Shown here in pieces: positions 33,719-44,795 of a stretch of DNA of 64,000 nt. How positions within the stretch are numbered: the stretch's first letter is position 1; every line of letters begins with the position of its first letter. The DNA is from Welwitschia mirabilis (lineage: Eukaryota; Gnetophyta; Gnetopsida; Welwitschiales). The notes under the pieces are model-generated. The model did no database searches. It saw only the letters and a list, made by a program, of their open reading frames with translations, and was not told the origin of the DNA. The stretch spans positions 23,791,641 through 23,855,640 of the forward strand of contig JBOZIK010000001.1 in NCBI GenBank assembly GCA_051453625.1. The letters run 5' to 3'. The position numbers and the translations under genes were made by a program.

Positions 33719-34312
33719 TAAGATTTAGATACCTCAGCCCATGAAACCTTTAATGGTATCAATGGTCTCTACTAGGAGGGCCTGTATTTGCTCAAGAGTA
33801 GCTTCAATAGTAGGTCTCTATACATGAGGTCGCTTTGCCTCTCCTAGTATCAATATGTCCATGTCCTGTAACTAGTAAGCTAAATTCTAAATGTGAGATA
33901 AGGACTGCTCATCCATAGAATATGGTATTTCAAATCATCTAAAAAGAGCTGAGAGAAGGCATGGANNNNNNNNNNNNNNNNNNNNNNNNNNNNNNNNNNN
34001 NNNNNNNNNNNNNNNNNNNNNNNNNNNNNNNNNNNNNNNNNNNNNNNNNNNNNNNNNNNNNNNNNTAAGATTTAGATACCTCAGTCCATGAAACCTTTAA
34101 TAGTATCAATGGTCTCTACTAGGAGGGCCTGTATTTGCTCAAGAGTAGCTCCAATAGTAGGTCTCTATACATGAGGTCGCTTTGCCTCTCCTAGTATCAA
34201 TATGCCCATGTCCTGTAACTATCAAGCTAAAGTTTGAATGTGAGATAAGGACTACTCATACATAGGATATGGTATTTCAAATCATCTAAAAAGAGCTGAG
34301 AGAAGGCATGGG
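33719..34312 (-). repeat. Gap-bracketing duplicate (33719-33965 and 34066-34312)
   Basis: The 247 bases before the gap at 33966 reappear, nearly identical, directly after it. Both encode the start of the coiled-coil part. Confidence 0.9.
33966..34065. other. Assembly gap (100 N)
   Basis: A fixed-size gap in the extra ORF of element 2, bracketed by duplicates. Confidence 0.95.
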
Positions 34313-34493
34313 TAACCCTAAGTCTATCACTATTCTACCNNNNNNNNNNNNNNNNNNNNNNNNNNNNNNNNNNNNNNNNNNNNNNNNNNNNNNNNNNNNN
34401 NNNNNNNNNNNNNNNNNNNNNNNNNNNNNNNNNNNNNNNCTAAAAAGAGCTGAGAGAAGGCATGGGTAACCCTAAGTCTATAACTATTCTACC
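34286..34493 (-). repeat. Gap-bracketing duplicate (34286-34339 and 34440-34493)
   Basis: Fifty-four bases on each side of the gap at 34340 agree at all but one position. Confidence 0.9.
34340..34439. other. Assembly gap (100 N)
   Basis: A second fixed-size gap in the extra ORF, bracketed by a 54-base duplicate. Confidence 0.95.
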
Positions 34494-35219
34494 TTAAGCA
34501 TGGATCTGAGTCTTCTCCAAATAAATGTTGAAAGGTCCATCTACTCTCTCTGTTTAAAAGCTGTCACCATTTATAAGTATGTAATCATGGCATGAATGTC
34601 ATGAAATGATGGGCTGATGTTATGAATTAGACCTCTATGAAGTACTCTATATGTAAGGTTCAACTAAGTAATAAGATCCCCCTGCTTACCTGTCATAAGA
34701 TCTGCTAGTATATCTAGTATAGCACCACATGCATAGTGCTCCTTGGTCCCACCAGCTAAATGAATATGAAGACTCCCAAACCCATTAAGATTTGTAACTA
34801 TTACAATATGTAATGAAAGGATTACAATCTCATGATCACATATGTATGTTATAATCATATCCACTGACCAACGATGAGCATCTGATCTATTCTCTATATG
34901 CATGGTGTCATAAAACTCTTTGTCTTTAAAATATAGTAAAAATTATGCACATTTTTAATCCAATGTAACTCGAGATTTGTGAGTCTTTGATCAATATTAG
35001 CTCTATGCAACTTATGAAATCCCTAAAGTATCTCTTAACATGGATACTGAATGTCTATATAGTTAAAGATCATCCGGGTCAAAGTGGTGGATGTGTCAGA
35101 TCCACACACTCTATCTCTAGTGGCATTATCAAGCCCATCTCCTACTCTATGGCTTTAGCTTTATCCTCAATCTATCTAAATCTATGTGTATGGAGCCTAC
35201 TCAATTAAAAATACACAAA

Positions 35220-36845
35220 AACATCATGCAGGAATGGTAAATATGTCAAAATACATTACATAAATGCACAATAATGATCACCAAAGTCAATAAAAAATTT
35301 AAAAAACTGATGAAAATATGTTTTGCTCCTTAAATATTACAATAAGTTCCAAATTAGCTAAATATGAGGAGAAAAATTTAAAATGTATGAAAAATGGAAA
35401 AGCATTATTTTAAGTGGGACTCACATATGAGAAAAATTTAAATTACTTAAATAAAAAACTTAATCTAGTAGAATCATAGAACATATCAAAATAATTAATT
35501 TTTCCTAAAGGACCACTACATTTTAACCTATGGTTTGCGAGAAAATGAGTGTGAAAAATGAAATATTAAAAACTCCTCATAAAACATGCAATTGATCATA
35601 ACTTGTAAAATATATAGTAAAATTTAACTTCGTAAGTCCCAAATTGAAGAGCACAAAAACTAAGCAACATACATGAAACCTACATGTCAAAAGGCTGAAA
35701 AGTAGGAGGAAAAAAATTAAAAAACAAGAGGGAGAAAGAAACATACCTCACTTTTACAAATTTGCTCAAATATTGGAAATCTGGATACTAAATCAAGTGG
35801 AACAAGATCCAAGACATTGGCAAGATCGAGAAAGATCATCATCTCTCAAAGAAATACATGAAAATGATAAAAAAATAAGGAAAAATAAAGGAAAAGTGTT
35901 TAAGCTATAGCTATATCACATTATCATCCACTCGTGTCATCCAGCCGATAGCCCTAGGATAACTCTCAAAAAAAAATAGGTTGTTGTCCTCTTAGTGTCA
36001 TCTAGATGACTAGGTAAATAATAGGATAATAAAAATGTTTATAAAAAAATATGTCAACCAAGAAAATTAGGCATCAAAGTATCATATTTTATCAAAAACT
36101 CAAGAAAAACTTAGAAAAAATTAAAAAGAAGAAAAAAATCCTTCAAATTAAGAGAAAAAGGAAAAACTTACAATAAAAGTGAAACTATAGCTAAAGAAAA
36201 TAAACTAACTAAACTGAAACCTATCAATGAAAGCTGGTTGAATATGCCCAAACAGAAAAAAATAAAACAAGATAAATCTCAAAACTCCAAAAGGTATAAG
36301 GAATCTCATAAAAACTAGAAAACAAAGAAGATGTTCTTTTCATGCAAGTGTTAACTGAAAATGATATGAACATGAATGAACAATAATAAAACTACTAAAT
36401 AGTAAGGTCTTATGGAAGAATAAGAAATTGTGGAAATGACTATGAAATAACAAACTCAAAAACTAAAAAAAAAAAAAAAAAAGGACATAAGGAATAAGGA
36501 GAAGATTACTTACCTATCCTAAATTCTAAAGTAGCAAACTCCCAAGGAAGATATCATAAAGTTACCTAAGTAAAAATGCATGACAAAATGTATAAACTCC
36601 ATAAAGTTCCACTCGAAAGGGTAGTGATTATGATGATATCAAAACTCAACTGCTTAAAACAATAAATGATAAGATTAAAAGCTACTCAGAAATGAACTCA
36701 CCTACTCTCATCCCATAAACACACCCAAATTCTTAAAAGTGAAATGATCAAGTGGGAATACTAAAATTTTAAGAAATAAGAAATTCTTTTTATAACACCA
36801 GAAACACCACTAACCCCATAGCCTCAAAGTTTATTACAACTTTTT
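35220..36845 (-). other. Element 2 spacer between conserved block and extra ORF
   Basis: AT-rich with an A18 run at 36465-36482. No frame that I can support. It holds a 14-base palindrome (35997-36010) and related words just upstream (ATCATCCACTCG, GTCATCCAGCCGATAG near 35914-35950). Confidence 0.6.
35997..36010. repeat. Perfect palindrome GTCATCTAGATGAC
   Basis: A fourteen-base perfect palindrome followed by TAGG and AATAATAGGATAA. It is the best-preserved member of the element 2 palindrome set. Confidence 0.85.
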
Positions 36846-36967
36846 CCATGATGAAGGAGGTCCAACCATAGTCATAGAAGTAAGAATCCTTAAAGCATGG
36901 TCAACTAACCCCAATAGAGTTTTCATGACTATCAACACTGCTAAAGATTCTTATCAAAAACATTTAC
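36846..36967 (-). repeat. Conserved post-integrase block, copy 3 (element 2)
   Basis: The minus strand reads GTAAATG, then TTGGGGTTAGTTGACCATGC and TTCTTACTTCTATGACTA, in register with copies at 895 and 23355. It lies about 430 bases after the integrase end. Confidence 0.75.
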
Positions 36968-37389
36968 CCCCATATGATAGAACATCATGGTGATCATGTA
37001 TTTTTCTTAAAACATAAGATACAATAGATCATTATCATTACACACTCAAAAAGACGAAGGTGAATAAGTGAGATAAAAGACAGAAAAGAACACTCATAAA
37101 TAATCAAATACCTTAACACCATTGAAAAAAGAACACAAGTAATAAGGTATCTTCCTTTAAAGTGAAGTCCATAGATATAGAAATGTCTTAAGATTGGATG
37201 AATCTGATTTCACAACTATAAAATGCCCAGGTATGAATACTAGTGATAGAACTTTATGAAGCAATAAATTATTCAAGTGTAAAAAATGATCAAATGACAT
37301 CATAACATCTAATAAAGGAATAAGATAAGAAAGATCTTAGATAATAATAGAGAGGAAGTCCTCTTCATTAAGAGGAACCTTCAAAACAA

Positions 37390-38560
37390 TTGCTTTTATC
37401 ATGTTCATGGTTGCATCGAAAGATCCTTCGTATAGTTTCAATCGTTATCCATTAACCTTCTGAATCTTCTTAGTTTCTAAATTTTAAATCTTAATAAAGC
37501 CATTAGAATGCACTCTCTCTACAAGATAAGGACCTAATTATTTAGAATTCAACTTTTTATCCAAAATATATACTCTAGTATAATATAGAAGAATAAGTTA
37601 ACATAGTTCAAACTTTTTATAAAATATGTTTTATCATGTTTGAACTTAGCTTGGGCTTTATGGATTAATTGATGATATATAGTGCAAGTTTATTTTTCAT
37701 CAAGGTGGTCTGGCTAATCTATGTTTAAGGTTTTCATAAAGATCCACAAGATTAAGTTGATGAGAAGCACAATAAGAGTTATAGCATACATTAATAGGTA
37801 AAATACAAATTTCATCGTACACAAGTTCATAAGGTGAAAAACCAATAGAAGTATGTCAAATACTATGGTAAGCCTAAAGAACATCATGAAGCTTAGATGC
37901 CCAAAATTTCTTATTAATAGAGATAAGTCTTTACAATAGTTTTTTAACTTCTTTATTGGCATTTTTATCCTATCCATTAGTCTGAGGATGATAAGCGTAA
38001 GATACTCTATATTTTATTCTAATGGACAAAAGAAGTTTCTTAAAAATATAACTAATAAAATAAGTTTCTTGATCACTAATGATAATTCTAGGAAAACAAA
38101 ATCTCTAAAAAATGTAAGTTCTAAGAAAATGACAATAAGTTTGAACATCATTCAAAGAAATAGGAATGGATACAATCCATTTAGTCACATAATTTATAGG
38201 CACTAAATGTAATGTTTATCATGAGAAGGTAGATAAATAGGACCTATGAAATCAATACCCCAATAATCAAAAAGTTCACACTGGAGAATAGATCTAAGAG
38301 ATATTTTCTGAGAATGAATAAATCTACTATAATGCTGATAAGGATTACGCCTTCTAGTAAAATCAAAAGAATCCTAGAAAAGGGTAGGCCAATAAAATTT
38401 AGAATGAAGAATTTTCATAGCCATTTCCTTTTCATTAAAGTGTTCTTCACAAATAATACCATGATAAAGATAAAGGATTCTAGATTTTTTTCAATTAGGA
38501 ACACATTTTCTCATAATTTGATCTTTACATCTATGGTACAAATGTGGCTTGATCCATTCA
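37390..38560 (-). pseudogene. Element 2 integrase
   Basis: Inserts the cDNA into host DNA. In order: a zinc-binding H2C2 remnant with DQIMRKCVPNQK; core start GIDFIGP, holding the first catalytic Asp; RFCFPRIIISDQETYF, holding the second; YRVSYAYHPQTNG, where the usual next residues QAEVSN are changed and the Glu appears lost; then SIGFSPYELVY, LGPYLVERVHSNGFIKI and KVNG.RLKLYEGSF at the C-terminus. The family signature 'PHQTNGQ' is thus kept. Stops are mostly Gln-type and there are several frame changes. The 144-codon plus-strand ORF over it is an antisense shadow. Confidence 0.85.
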
Positions 38561-38759
38561 TAGTCATCAATTCTATGAAAAAAAGATTTTCATTGATTAT
38601 AAGTTCAATGTTGTGGTGTTTTCATGGTTACAAGGTAATTAACAATAGCCACATACCAAGGAGGAGGATGAGTAAAAGATATGGCAAAAAGTTACTCATT
38701 TGGAAAAGAATCATTAATAATAGAATCATTAGGAGGAGAAAAATATGAGAGAAATGATT

Positions 38760-39110
38760 AGCAACATAATTATGCTTCCCTGCTTTATCTATGATGGTCA
38801 AATTAAACTCATGCATAAGGAGGATCAATCTAATCAGTCTAGCACTAGAATTTCTTAGTCATAAGGTAATGAATAGTAGCATGATCAGTATAAACATTTG
38901 TATAAAAGCCTAAATAATAATTTCTAAGTGTATTAAGGCAAAAGATAATAGCTAACATTTCTTTCTCTACAGTAGTATAATTCATTTAAGTTTTAGATAG
39001 AGATTTTCTGTAGTAAGATATAACTTTAAAATCATTTCCATATTTTTGACAAAGTATGCCATCCACGACAAAATTACTCACATCACACATTAATTTAGAG
39101 TCTTTTTTCT
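38760..39110 (-). pseudogene. Element 2 RNase H
   Basis: Degrades RNA in the RNA/DNA hybrid. LMCDVSNFVV holds the first acidic residue ('CDAS'), then SLSKT.MNYTTVEKEMLAI holds the conserved Glu ('EKE'), NVYTDHATIHYLMTKK the 'YTDH' Asp, and NLTIIDKAGKHNYVANHFSH the end. Element and order match Athila/Tat pol. It is degraded by stops and one frame change near 38830. Confidence 0.85.
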
Positions 39111-39299
39111 AATTGAGTCCCATTACAATATGAGCATAAAAAAGTTTATGTTTAAGCCTATTAAAAGCAAGCTGATAAGATTCATTCCATTTAAATTTAG
39201 CTTCTTTCTCTAGTAATAAGTAAAGGGATTTACAAATATTTTTTATAATTATGAATAAACCAATGATAAAAATCATAATGACCAAGAAAAAATCTAACT

Positions 39300-40280
39300 T
39301 GTTTTACATTAGTATAGGTTTTTAATAATACCAACTTTTTCAGATTCCATCCTAATCCCTTCTTTTAAAATATGGTGACTAAGCTAAAAATAATCTCTTT
39401 TTCCAACTCAAATATAGGCCATTGTAAATGCAATGATTAAGAACCTTCTTTAATCATTTCAAACATTTGTTTAAAATTTTCAACAAAAATAGAGAAGTCA
39501 TTCATAAAAATTTCAATCAAATCCTTTAGCATGTTATAAAAAATACCAAGAAAAATGAATATTTATTTGTCAGAGTAGCTACTGGAACCTATGTAGTAAT
39601 TTTGATCATCTTTGTTATGGCTGTCAGAGTGAGCCTTCCCCCCAGCTACATAGCAAAGCAAACCCTACTACTTCTACACCCTCCTTAGCTTTCAGGCATT
39701 GCCTGACCCTCTTAGTACATAGCTCGTCACATGTTTCTAATGGATCCTACGCTTTCTAGCCACATTGGACTCTATCATGTGAGGCCCACTAACTCTGTAA
39801 TGTAGGACCCACTAACTCTGCCATGCGATCAAGGCCCACCATATATTATATCATGTATGATCATGACACACTGAAATGTACTGAAAGCATTATAAAGTCT
39901 AAGATACATGCATCGAAAATCAAAAGTACTAAAAGATGAAGTAAAAATAGCTTTGGCTTGGTTCTCACTAATAACGAAAACCTAGCTGTAACTACTATAT
40001 CCATTAAGTAAATAGTAAAATGCATGTCCCTAAATCCTATTAGATATCTGATCAAGAAAAGTCAAAGGACAATGATCTTTTTTAGTTATTCCGTTTAGTT
40101 TCTAAAGTTTATGCACATTTTTTATTTCCCATCTTTCTTAGGCACTATTGTCAAAGGGCTAAACCACTCACTATAAGCTATAGCATAAATGATTTTAGCA
40201 TCCATTAATTTTATAATTTCTTCTTTAATAACTTGCTTAAGAGCTGAATAAGGTCTATTTTAAGGTTTCCTAACAGGTTT
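39300..40280 (-). pseudogene. Element 2 reverse transcriptase (interrupted)
   Basis: Copies element RNA to DNA. VIKEEIIKLMDAKIIY, then YSEWFSPLTIVPKKDGK form the N-terminal region; YYLLNGYSSYN holds the first catalytic Asp region changed to Asn (usual 'FLDGYSGYNQ'). After an insertion the active-site box reads EIFMNDFSIF, where relatives have MDDF: the first Asp codon is AAT (39500-39502), a G-to-A change. Both lesions would inactivate it. The frame is split by about 280 bases of foreign sequence at 39575-39855. Confidence 0.85.
39575..39855. other. GC-richer insertion inside the element 2 RT
   Basis: Between the 'FQ.C.M' motif and LGIFYNMLKDLIE the RT is split by a block with CG dinucleotides (GCTCGTCAC, CTACGCTTTC, TGCGATC) and C-rich runs (CCTTCCCCCC). 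It contains a 24-26 base near-tandem repeat around GGCCCACTAACTCTG (about 39782 and 39807) and a third GGCCCACC. It is much less AT-rich than its surroundings, so it is probably a younger insertion. Clear terminal repeats or target duplications were not found. Confidence 0.6.
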
Positions 40281-40563
40281 TGCATTTTCTTCAAGGTATA
40301 TTTTATATTGGACAATTGTAATAGGAATGGTTGTCAAATTGTTATGAGACTAAGTGAATGCAATTATCTTAGATTACAAAAGAGAGATTAAACTTAATTC
40401 TTATTAAGGAAAAATAATTTTATTAATTATTAAAGGTTTGTTTATATAATTGTTCAAAAAAATTTATTTTATTCCACTAGATAAGGATTTTAGATTTAGA
40501 TTTTAACTTTAGATTTTTATTTTTTATTAAATTTTTTGAAAATTCCATTGTCATCTCAAACTG

Positions 40564-40761
40564 TCATTCAGATGTTAGTAGTGGATGACCACCCACAAAA
40601 TATGAAATCTTAGTTCTACTCAGATCTCGAATTTTTGCATAGTTAATAGACTTAGTCTTTCTACTCTCTAGATTAAAATAATTAGTTTTCAAATAGTAAA
40701 AATCAAGTTTATCTTTATTAAAAACATACAAGTTGTTTACTTCTAATTTATTATTAAACAA
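40564..40761 (-). pseudogene. Element 2 protease-RT linker
   Basis: Open for 65 codons (LEVNNLYVFNKDKLDFYY, then KIRDLSRTKISYF) and lies in order between protease and RT. It has no catalytic motif and is probably the connector of the polyprotein. Confidence 0.5.
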
Positions 40762-40849
40762 AGTTAGTCATGAAGCATTAACCATCTCTCCTCAAGTGGA
40801 TGGTGTTGTAAAAACAAAGTTGACTTTATTTTTTTTATACACTCAAATC

Positions 40850-41260
40850 ATTTCCTAAATCTTTTTCAGCCACAGCAAACACTCTTATTGAAAACTTCTT
40901 ATTTTCTAAATAACACTCCATCAAACTGGTTCTTGTATCTATAATACAATGTGTTGTTGCACAAAAAGCTCTACCTAGAAGTAAAGGGTAACCACCATTA
41001 TGTTAAACTTCTATAACAACAACATCAATGGGGTATAAATCTTCTTTAATTTAGAGGACTAAATCCTTAATCATGCCTAATGGTTTATTAACAGAGGTAT
41101 TAGCCAATTCTAAAACAATTTGTGTAGGCTTTATTCTATATTCTAATCCAAATCTTTGATAAATTATAAGGGTATAATGTTGACACTACCTTTAATATCA
41201 ATCAAGGCTTTCTTAATTCTTCTATTTTATTCTAAAGTAATACTAAAGATTGCTACCCCT
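40850..41260 (-). pseudogene. Element 2 protease
   Basis: KALIDIKGSVNIIPL at about 41160-41207 carries the catalytic Asp of the 'ALIDLGASVN..P' motif, with the Gly-Ala pair altered. Downstream fragments in other frames correspond to the end of element 1 protease (YYRYKN matching HCIIDTRT in a shifted frame). Heavily broken. Confidence 0.75.
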
Positions 41261-41749
41261 GATCTTTAAACTTTGGATATTTTTGTAAAAGTAAGTTATT
41301 AATGGATTGAGCTAAGAAGACTTTACTAGGAATGGTTCATTTTTGCTTTTTCCTAATTAGGTATTTCCATAATTTAGAATCCTTAGGATTATGTTGCAAA
41401 AGTTTTAAAAATGATAAATTGATACTCATATTTTGCATTAAGGCTTTTAAATGATCATCAAAAATAAGGTTTATGCTTAATCTATCTAATCAAGAGTAGC
41501 AAGTTTCTTATTAGAAAAATTTTTCTTTTTTTTACTTAATGGAAAAAGGAAAGAATGATTTTTTAAGATTTTTATGTTCTTTTCTTCATCATTTTTTTTT
41601 ACTTTATGATGTGAAAGCCTCATAGGTGGGAGGTTTTAGGTTATTTCCATTTCTTATCATTACTTTACAATCTTTCTTAACTTTGTTTGGATTTGGTAAA
41701 AGTTGAGTGGCAATGACCCTTGTGGTCTTTGGTTAGTAAGCATGGTTTG

Positions 41750-43282
41750 TTGCAAAATACTTATAAGATTTGTGATGTTTGAGTTCATTCTTTCTTGTGT
41801 TTTTCTCAACTCATCAATAGAATTCCTAAGAGAATCACCTTAATTTTTTGAATTAGATAGCTTACTTGATTGTTTGAGTTATTGAATTAGAAATTTATGT
41901 TCTTAAATCTCTTTTTAAATGGTTGGAAGTTAGGATGGTTTGTTTGAAAATTTTTAAAGCTGTGTTATCCACTCATCCGAGGTTGAAAATTGTTGTGATT
42001 TTGGATTTAATTTTTATTTTGATTTTGATTTTGGTTAAAGTTTGAGGACATTTAATTAAAAGCACATACTATCTCATAAATTTTTTCTTTATAAGTTGGA
42101 AGTAAAGGGCACTCTTTTGTAACATGATAGTTATCTTCACACAGATTACAAGTAGAAGTTACATCTACACTCTTTTTGGTTGTCACCTTTGCATTTAAAA
42201 TCATTTGAGTGTATTTTTTCAAAGTTGAGTAAAATCCTTAATGACATTTGATGGTTTATTTTTAGTGCTTATGTCTTCTTTTTCTTATTTAACCTCCTTA
42301 AGATCTTTAATGATTTAACCTGTAGTTTGGTTTTCTGTAGATGAGGATTTAGGACAAGTTTGACTCACTTCTACTAACTCTTCTAACACTTTTTTCTAAG
42401 GTAAGGTTTAAAAAATTTCTTGCATATAAAAAGTCAACTAGTTACTTTATTTGACTACTTAGTCTACTATAAAAGTAGTCTACTAATACTTCCTGAGAAA
42501 AAGCATCTATCGGATTTGAATGTAAAATAACGAAAAATGTCTCATAGGTAGAGGCATAATCTTCATTAGGTAGTTAATAGAAGTTGATTACTTCTTTTTT
42601 ATATTTTCTAATAGTGGTTTCACTTATGAATCTTTTAATGAAGGCTTCTTGAACTTGACTCCATGACTTTGAACTTTTATGAGAAATCATTCTTAATCAA
42701 AGTTTAGTCTTACTTTTTAAAGTGATGGAAAAGATGACCATGTAAGTTCTATTATTTATTCTTTTTTTTTTTACTGTTTCTTGAAGTAAGCACTAATTTT
42801 TCTATATTATCAATGTGTTGTGAAGGACCTTCATCAAGTTCATTACTATAAATAGGATAGGCATTTAGGTTTCTAAGTTCAACATCTTCACCAGGAGGTA
42901 AATTAAAAGGGATTTGGATTTTATATTTCTTAGTAGCAATCAAATCTCTAAGTGTGACATTTGCATTAGGTTTAATAGATGCAGTTGTAGGGATTCCAAT
43001 GACAAGAGGTGAATTAGACGAAGTAGTTTGCTTTTGATTTTGTAATAAGCTAGACATGTTTGGAAATTGAAAACTATTATTAACATAATCTTTTATAAAT
43101 ATTTCTCTTATAAAATCAGACTCTAGAAAAATAGAAGTAGAAATTTTTGAAACTTTTAAACTTTGTGTACCTTTGCTGTGTGTACCCAAGTTAGTTTCAA
43201 AATTGATCAAATATTCTCAAATATTTTCTTCTATAAACAATTGTTCTCTTTGGTATTTTTCTTTCTTACTAGATTTTACCAT
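41750..43282 (-). pseudogene. Element 2 gag
   Basis: Starts at ATG 43282 (MVKSSKKEKYQREQ), one TGA stop, then a 152-codon open stretch 43210-42752 with IQIPFNLPPGEDVELRNL and SQHIDNIEKLVLTS. A frameshift falls in a run of T on the plus strand (about 42764-42774), after which INNRTYMVIFSITLKSKTK, SWSQVQEAFIKRFISETT and QEVLVDYFYSRL continue. The zinc knuckle (plus about 42108-42155) is intact: CNLCEDNYHVTKEC, in contrast to element 1. An Asn/Phe/Gln-rich tail and PNDEQ-like linker follow towards protease. Best-preserved gag in the window. Confidence 0.9.
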
Positions 43283-43708
43283 ACATGTTTAATTTTTTAT
43301 GCACAGAGTACCATCCTTGTAGTTAACTAGATGATAGTCTAAATGATAGAAACACAAAAAACATAAAAAATGAAAAATGTAAAACTGATAGACACAAAAA
43401 ACATATATAGCAGACTTTTATTCACTTAAGTCATCTAGATGATAAAGGAGATGATAGGAAAAAGCTAAAAATTTAAAAAAAAAAAATTAAAAGTTAAAAG
43501 CTCAAGTCATAAAGGTCATCATCACCGCACATTGCTTAGATGATGAAGTAGATGATCAAACTTTTATTTCAAAATAGAAGACTGAAATTCATGAAAAGAA
43601 AACCTATGCTACTATAGCTAAAATTACAATGCTATCATAGGCAAACATCTAAACTGAGATTAAAATACTCATCTAAGAAATGATAATTCTTAAACTCAAA
43701 GTAGCCTT
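43283..43708 (-). other. Element 2 leader with palindromic words
   Basis: Untranslated leader between primer site and gag. TCATCTAGATGAT lies at 43431-43443, with related AACTAGATGATAG near 43325 and GTCATCATCACC..TTAGATGATGAAGTAGATGATC near 43514-43557. It corresponds in position to the inverted-repeat array in the leader of element 1. Confidence 0.65.
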
Positions 43709-43727
43709 CCCTAATAGCTGCACCAAG
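43709..43727 (-). other. Primer-binding site, tRNA-Asp type (element 2)
   Basis: The minus strand reads TTGGTGCAGCTATTAGGGA directly inside the LTR. It corresponds to TTGGCGCCGTTGCCGGGGA with mostly transition changes. Confidence 0.75.
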
Positions 43728-43728
43728 A

Positions 43729-44795
43729 TGTTATAGTGCATATTTGTGTAAATGATTTAAGCTCAATAAGATCCTATCATTCATAAATAAAATAGATATC
43801 TGCACAGCACAACACACTAATATAGACAAAATTTAACTAAAATGTTCTAATCCATAAAAGACCTAGGTTAGAGAAAGAGAATTATTTTCTATAAGAAAAA
43901 CTTTGTATTCTATCAATAGAAATAAATTGCAATGCAAAAAAGCACCATGAAATACTCTTATGTAAAGTTAATTTATAAATATGAAATAGCAATGCACATA
44001 AACTAATAATGCTCAATCTTAACAAATGTTTCACTTATAACCTATATCACTCAAGAAACTATCATTAAATCAAAAGCAATATAAGATATTATAGATAAGA
44101 ACAACAAAAATAAGAATAAGAAAATGAATTTTTATATTACTTGAACTACATCTATGTTACAAAGTAGTCGCATCTCAATGGAGAAAGCATAATCCAACAC
44201 TAAGGAAGATGCCTCTCTACAACTACAAGGATGGATCTTTAGCCCTTCAATCTCTTGTCATGAGAATTTTCAATGCAAATGAAGATAATATGGACTTGAG
44301 GATGAAATCAGTACTTATTAATATAAATAAGATAGATAGGCATGAATACAACCCTAATAGTCATGACAAAGGAACATACAAACAAGTGGAAAAATTTAGG
44401 TAAATGTTAATGGATGTGATCTAGCTAATTGTTCAGATGATATAGGGAATGATGCCACCTAATAAATATTTCATGTTACTACCAGATTAATCACAGTCAG
44501 CATTCTTATTGGCCTTAACTATTCTATTGTCCGTACTATTATCCAAATGATTAGGTGAACGATGAGCTTCTACAAGTGTTCATCTAATGCATTTAGCGTC
44601 AATGTTTGCAAGAAGTTTATTTCAAAATTAAGAAGCATTAGAAACTACTCTAAATAATTCAAAATATCATGAAGATTGTGTGTTTTTGTCTCTTTCATCT
44701 TAGCTCTTCATTATCATATAAATCTAGCAAATACCTATATGATATCCTACTACTCAAAATACTCTATCAAATATACATAAGTTGGTAGCATAACA
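43729..44795 (-). repeat. Element 2 5' LTR
   Basis: Minus-strand TGTTATGCTACC...CACTATAACA. Partner of 31796-32892. The TATA position reads CTAAAGATCC, so this promoter copy has lost its TATA box while the 3' copy kept it. The open frame at 44209-44403 lies in the LTR and is fortuitous. Confidence 0.85.

Larger units (their letters stand above)
33424..35180 (-). pseudogene. Extra 3' ORF of element 2 (coiled-coil C-terminus)
   Basis: Sense-orientation coding sequence between integrase and the 3' LTR. The N-terminal part reads LHRANIDQRLTNLELHW, then MHIENRSDAHRWSVDMIITY and CDHEIVILSLHI. The C-terminal part is a clear coiled coil: IEATLEQIQALLVETIDTIK, LDQRIQALNQRTQTLELKI, then a Pro-rich end (HAPSSPPTPN). 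Order and features resemble the extra ORF of Athila/Tat elements, sometimes called plant transposon protein; its function is unknown. The family link is inference. Frameshifts are present and two gaps with bracketing duplicates lie inside. Confidence 0.55.
31796..44795 (-). mobile_element. Element 2: 13.0-kb Athila/Tat-like LTR retrotransposon
   Basis: Full-length by structure: LTRs 31796-32892 and 43729-44795, tRNA-Asp primer site, leader, gag, protease, RT, RNase H and integrase in that order on the minus strand, then the conserved block, an extra 3' ORF, polypurine tract and 3' LTR, bounded by a perfect GTGAC duplication. LTR start (minus TGTTATGCTACCAACTTATG) and polypurine tract (AAGGCTAAG.....GGGCTA) match element 1, so both belong to one family. 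All genes are decayed. An insertion interrupts RT. Gaps lie at 33966 and 34340. Confidence 0.9.

Noticed and set aside
37714-37977. 87-codon minus-strand ORF, Leu/Met-rich
   Set aside because: It is an off-frame reading of the integrase C-terminal part; the correct frame gives SIGFSPYELVY.
38314-38748. 144-codon plus-strand ORF
   Set aside because: It is antisense to the integrase and RNase H-integrase linker of element 2, whose motifs are clear on the minus strand.
39575-39855. Plastid or mitochondrial DNA insertion
   Set aside because: GC content is higher than its surroundings, but no organellar gene or tRNA was recognised.
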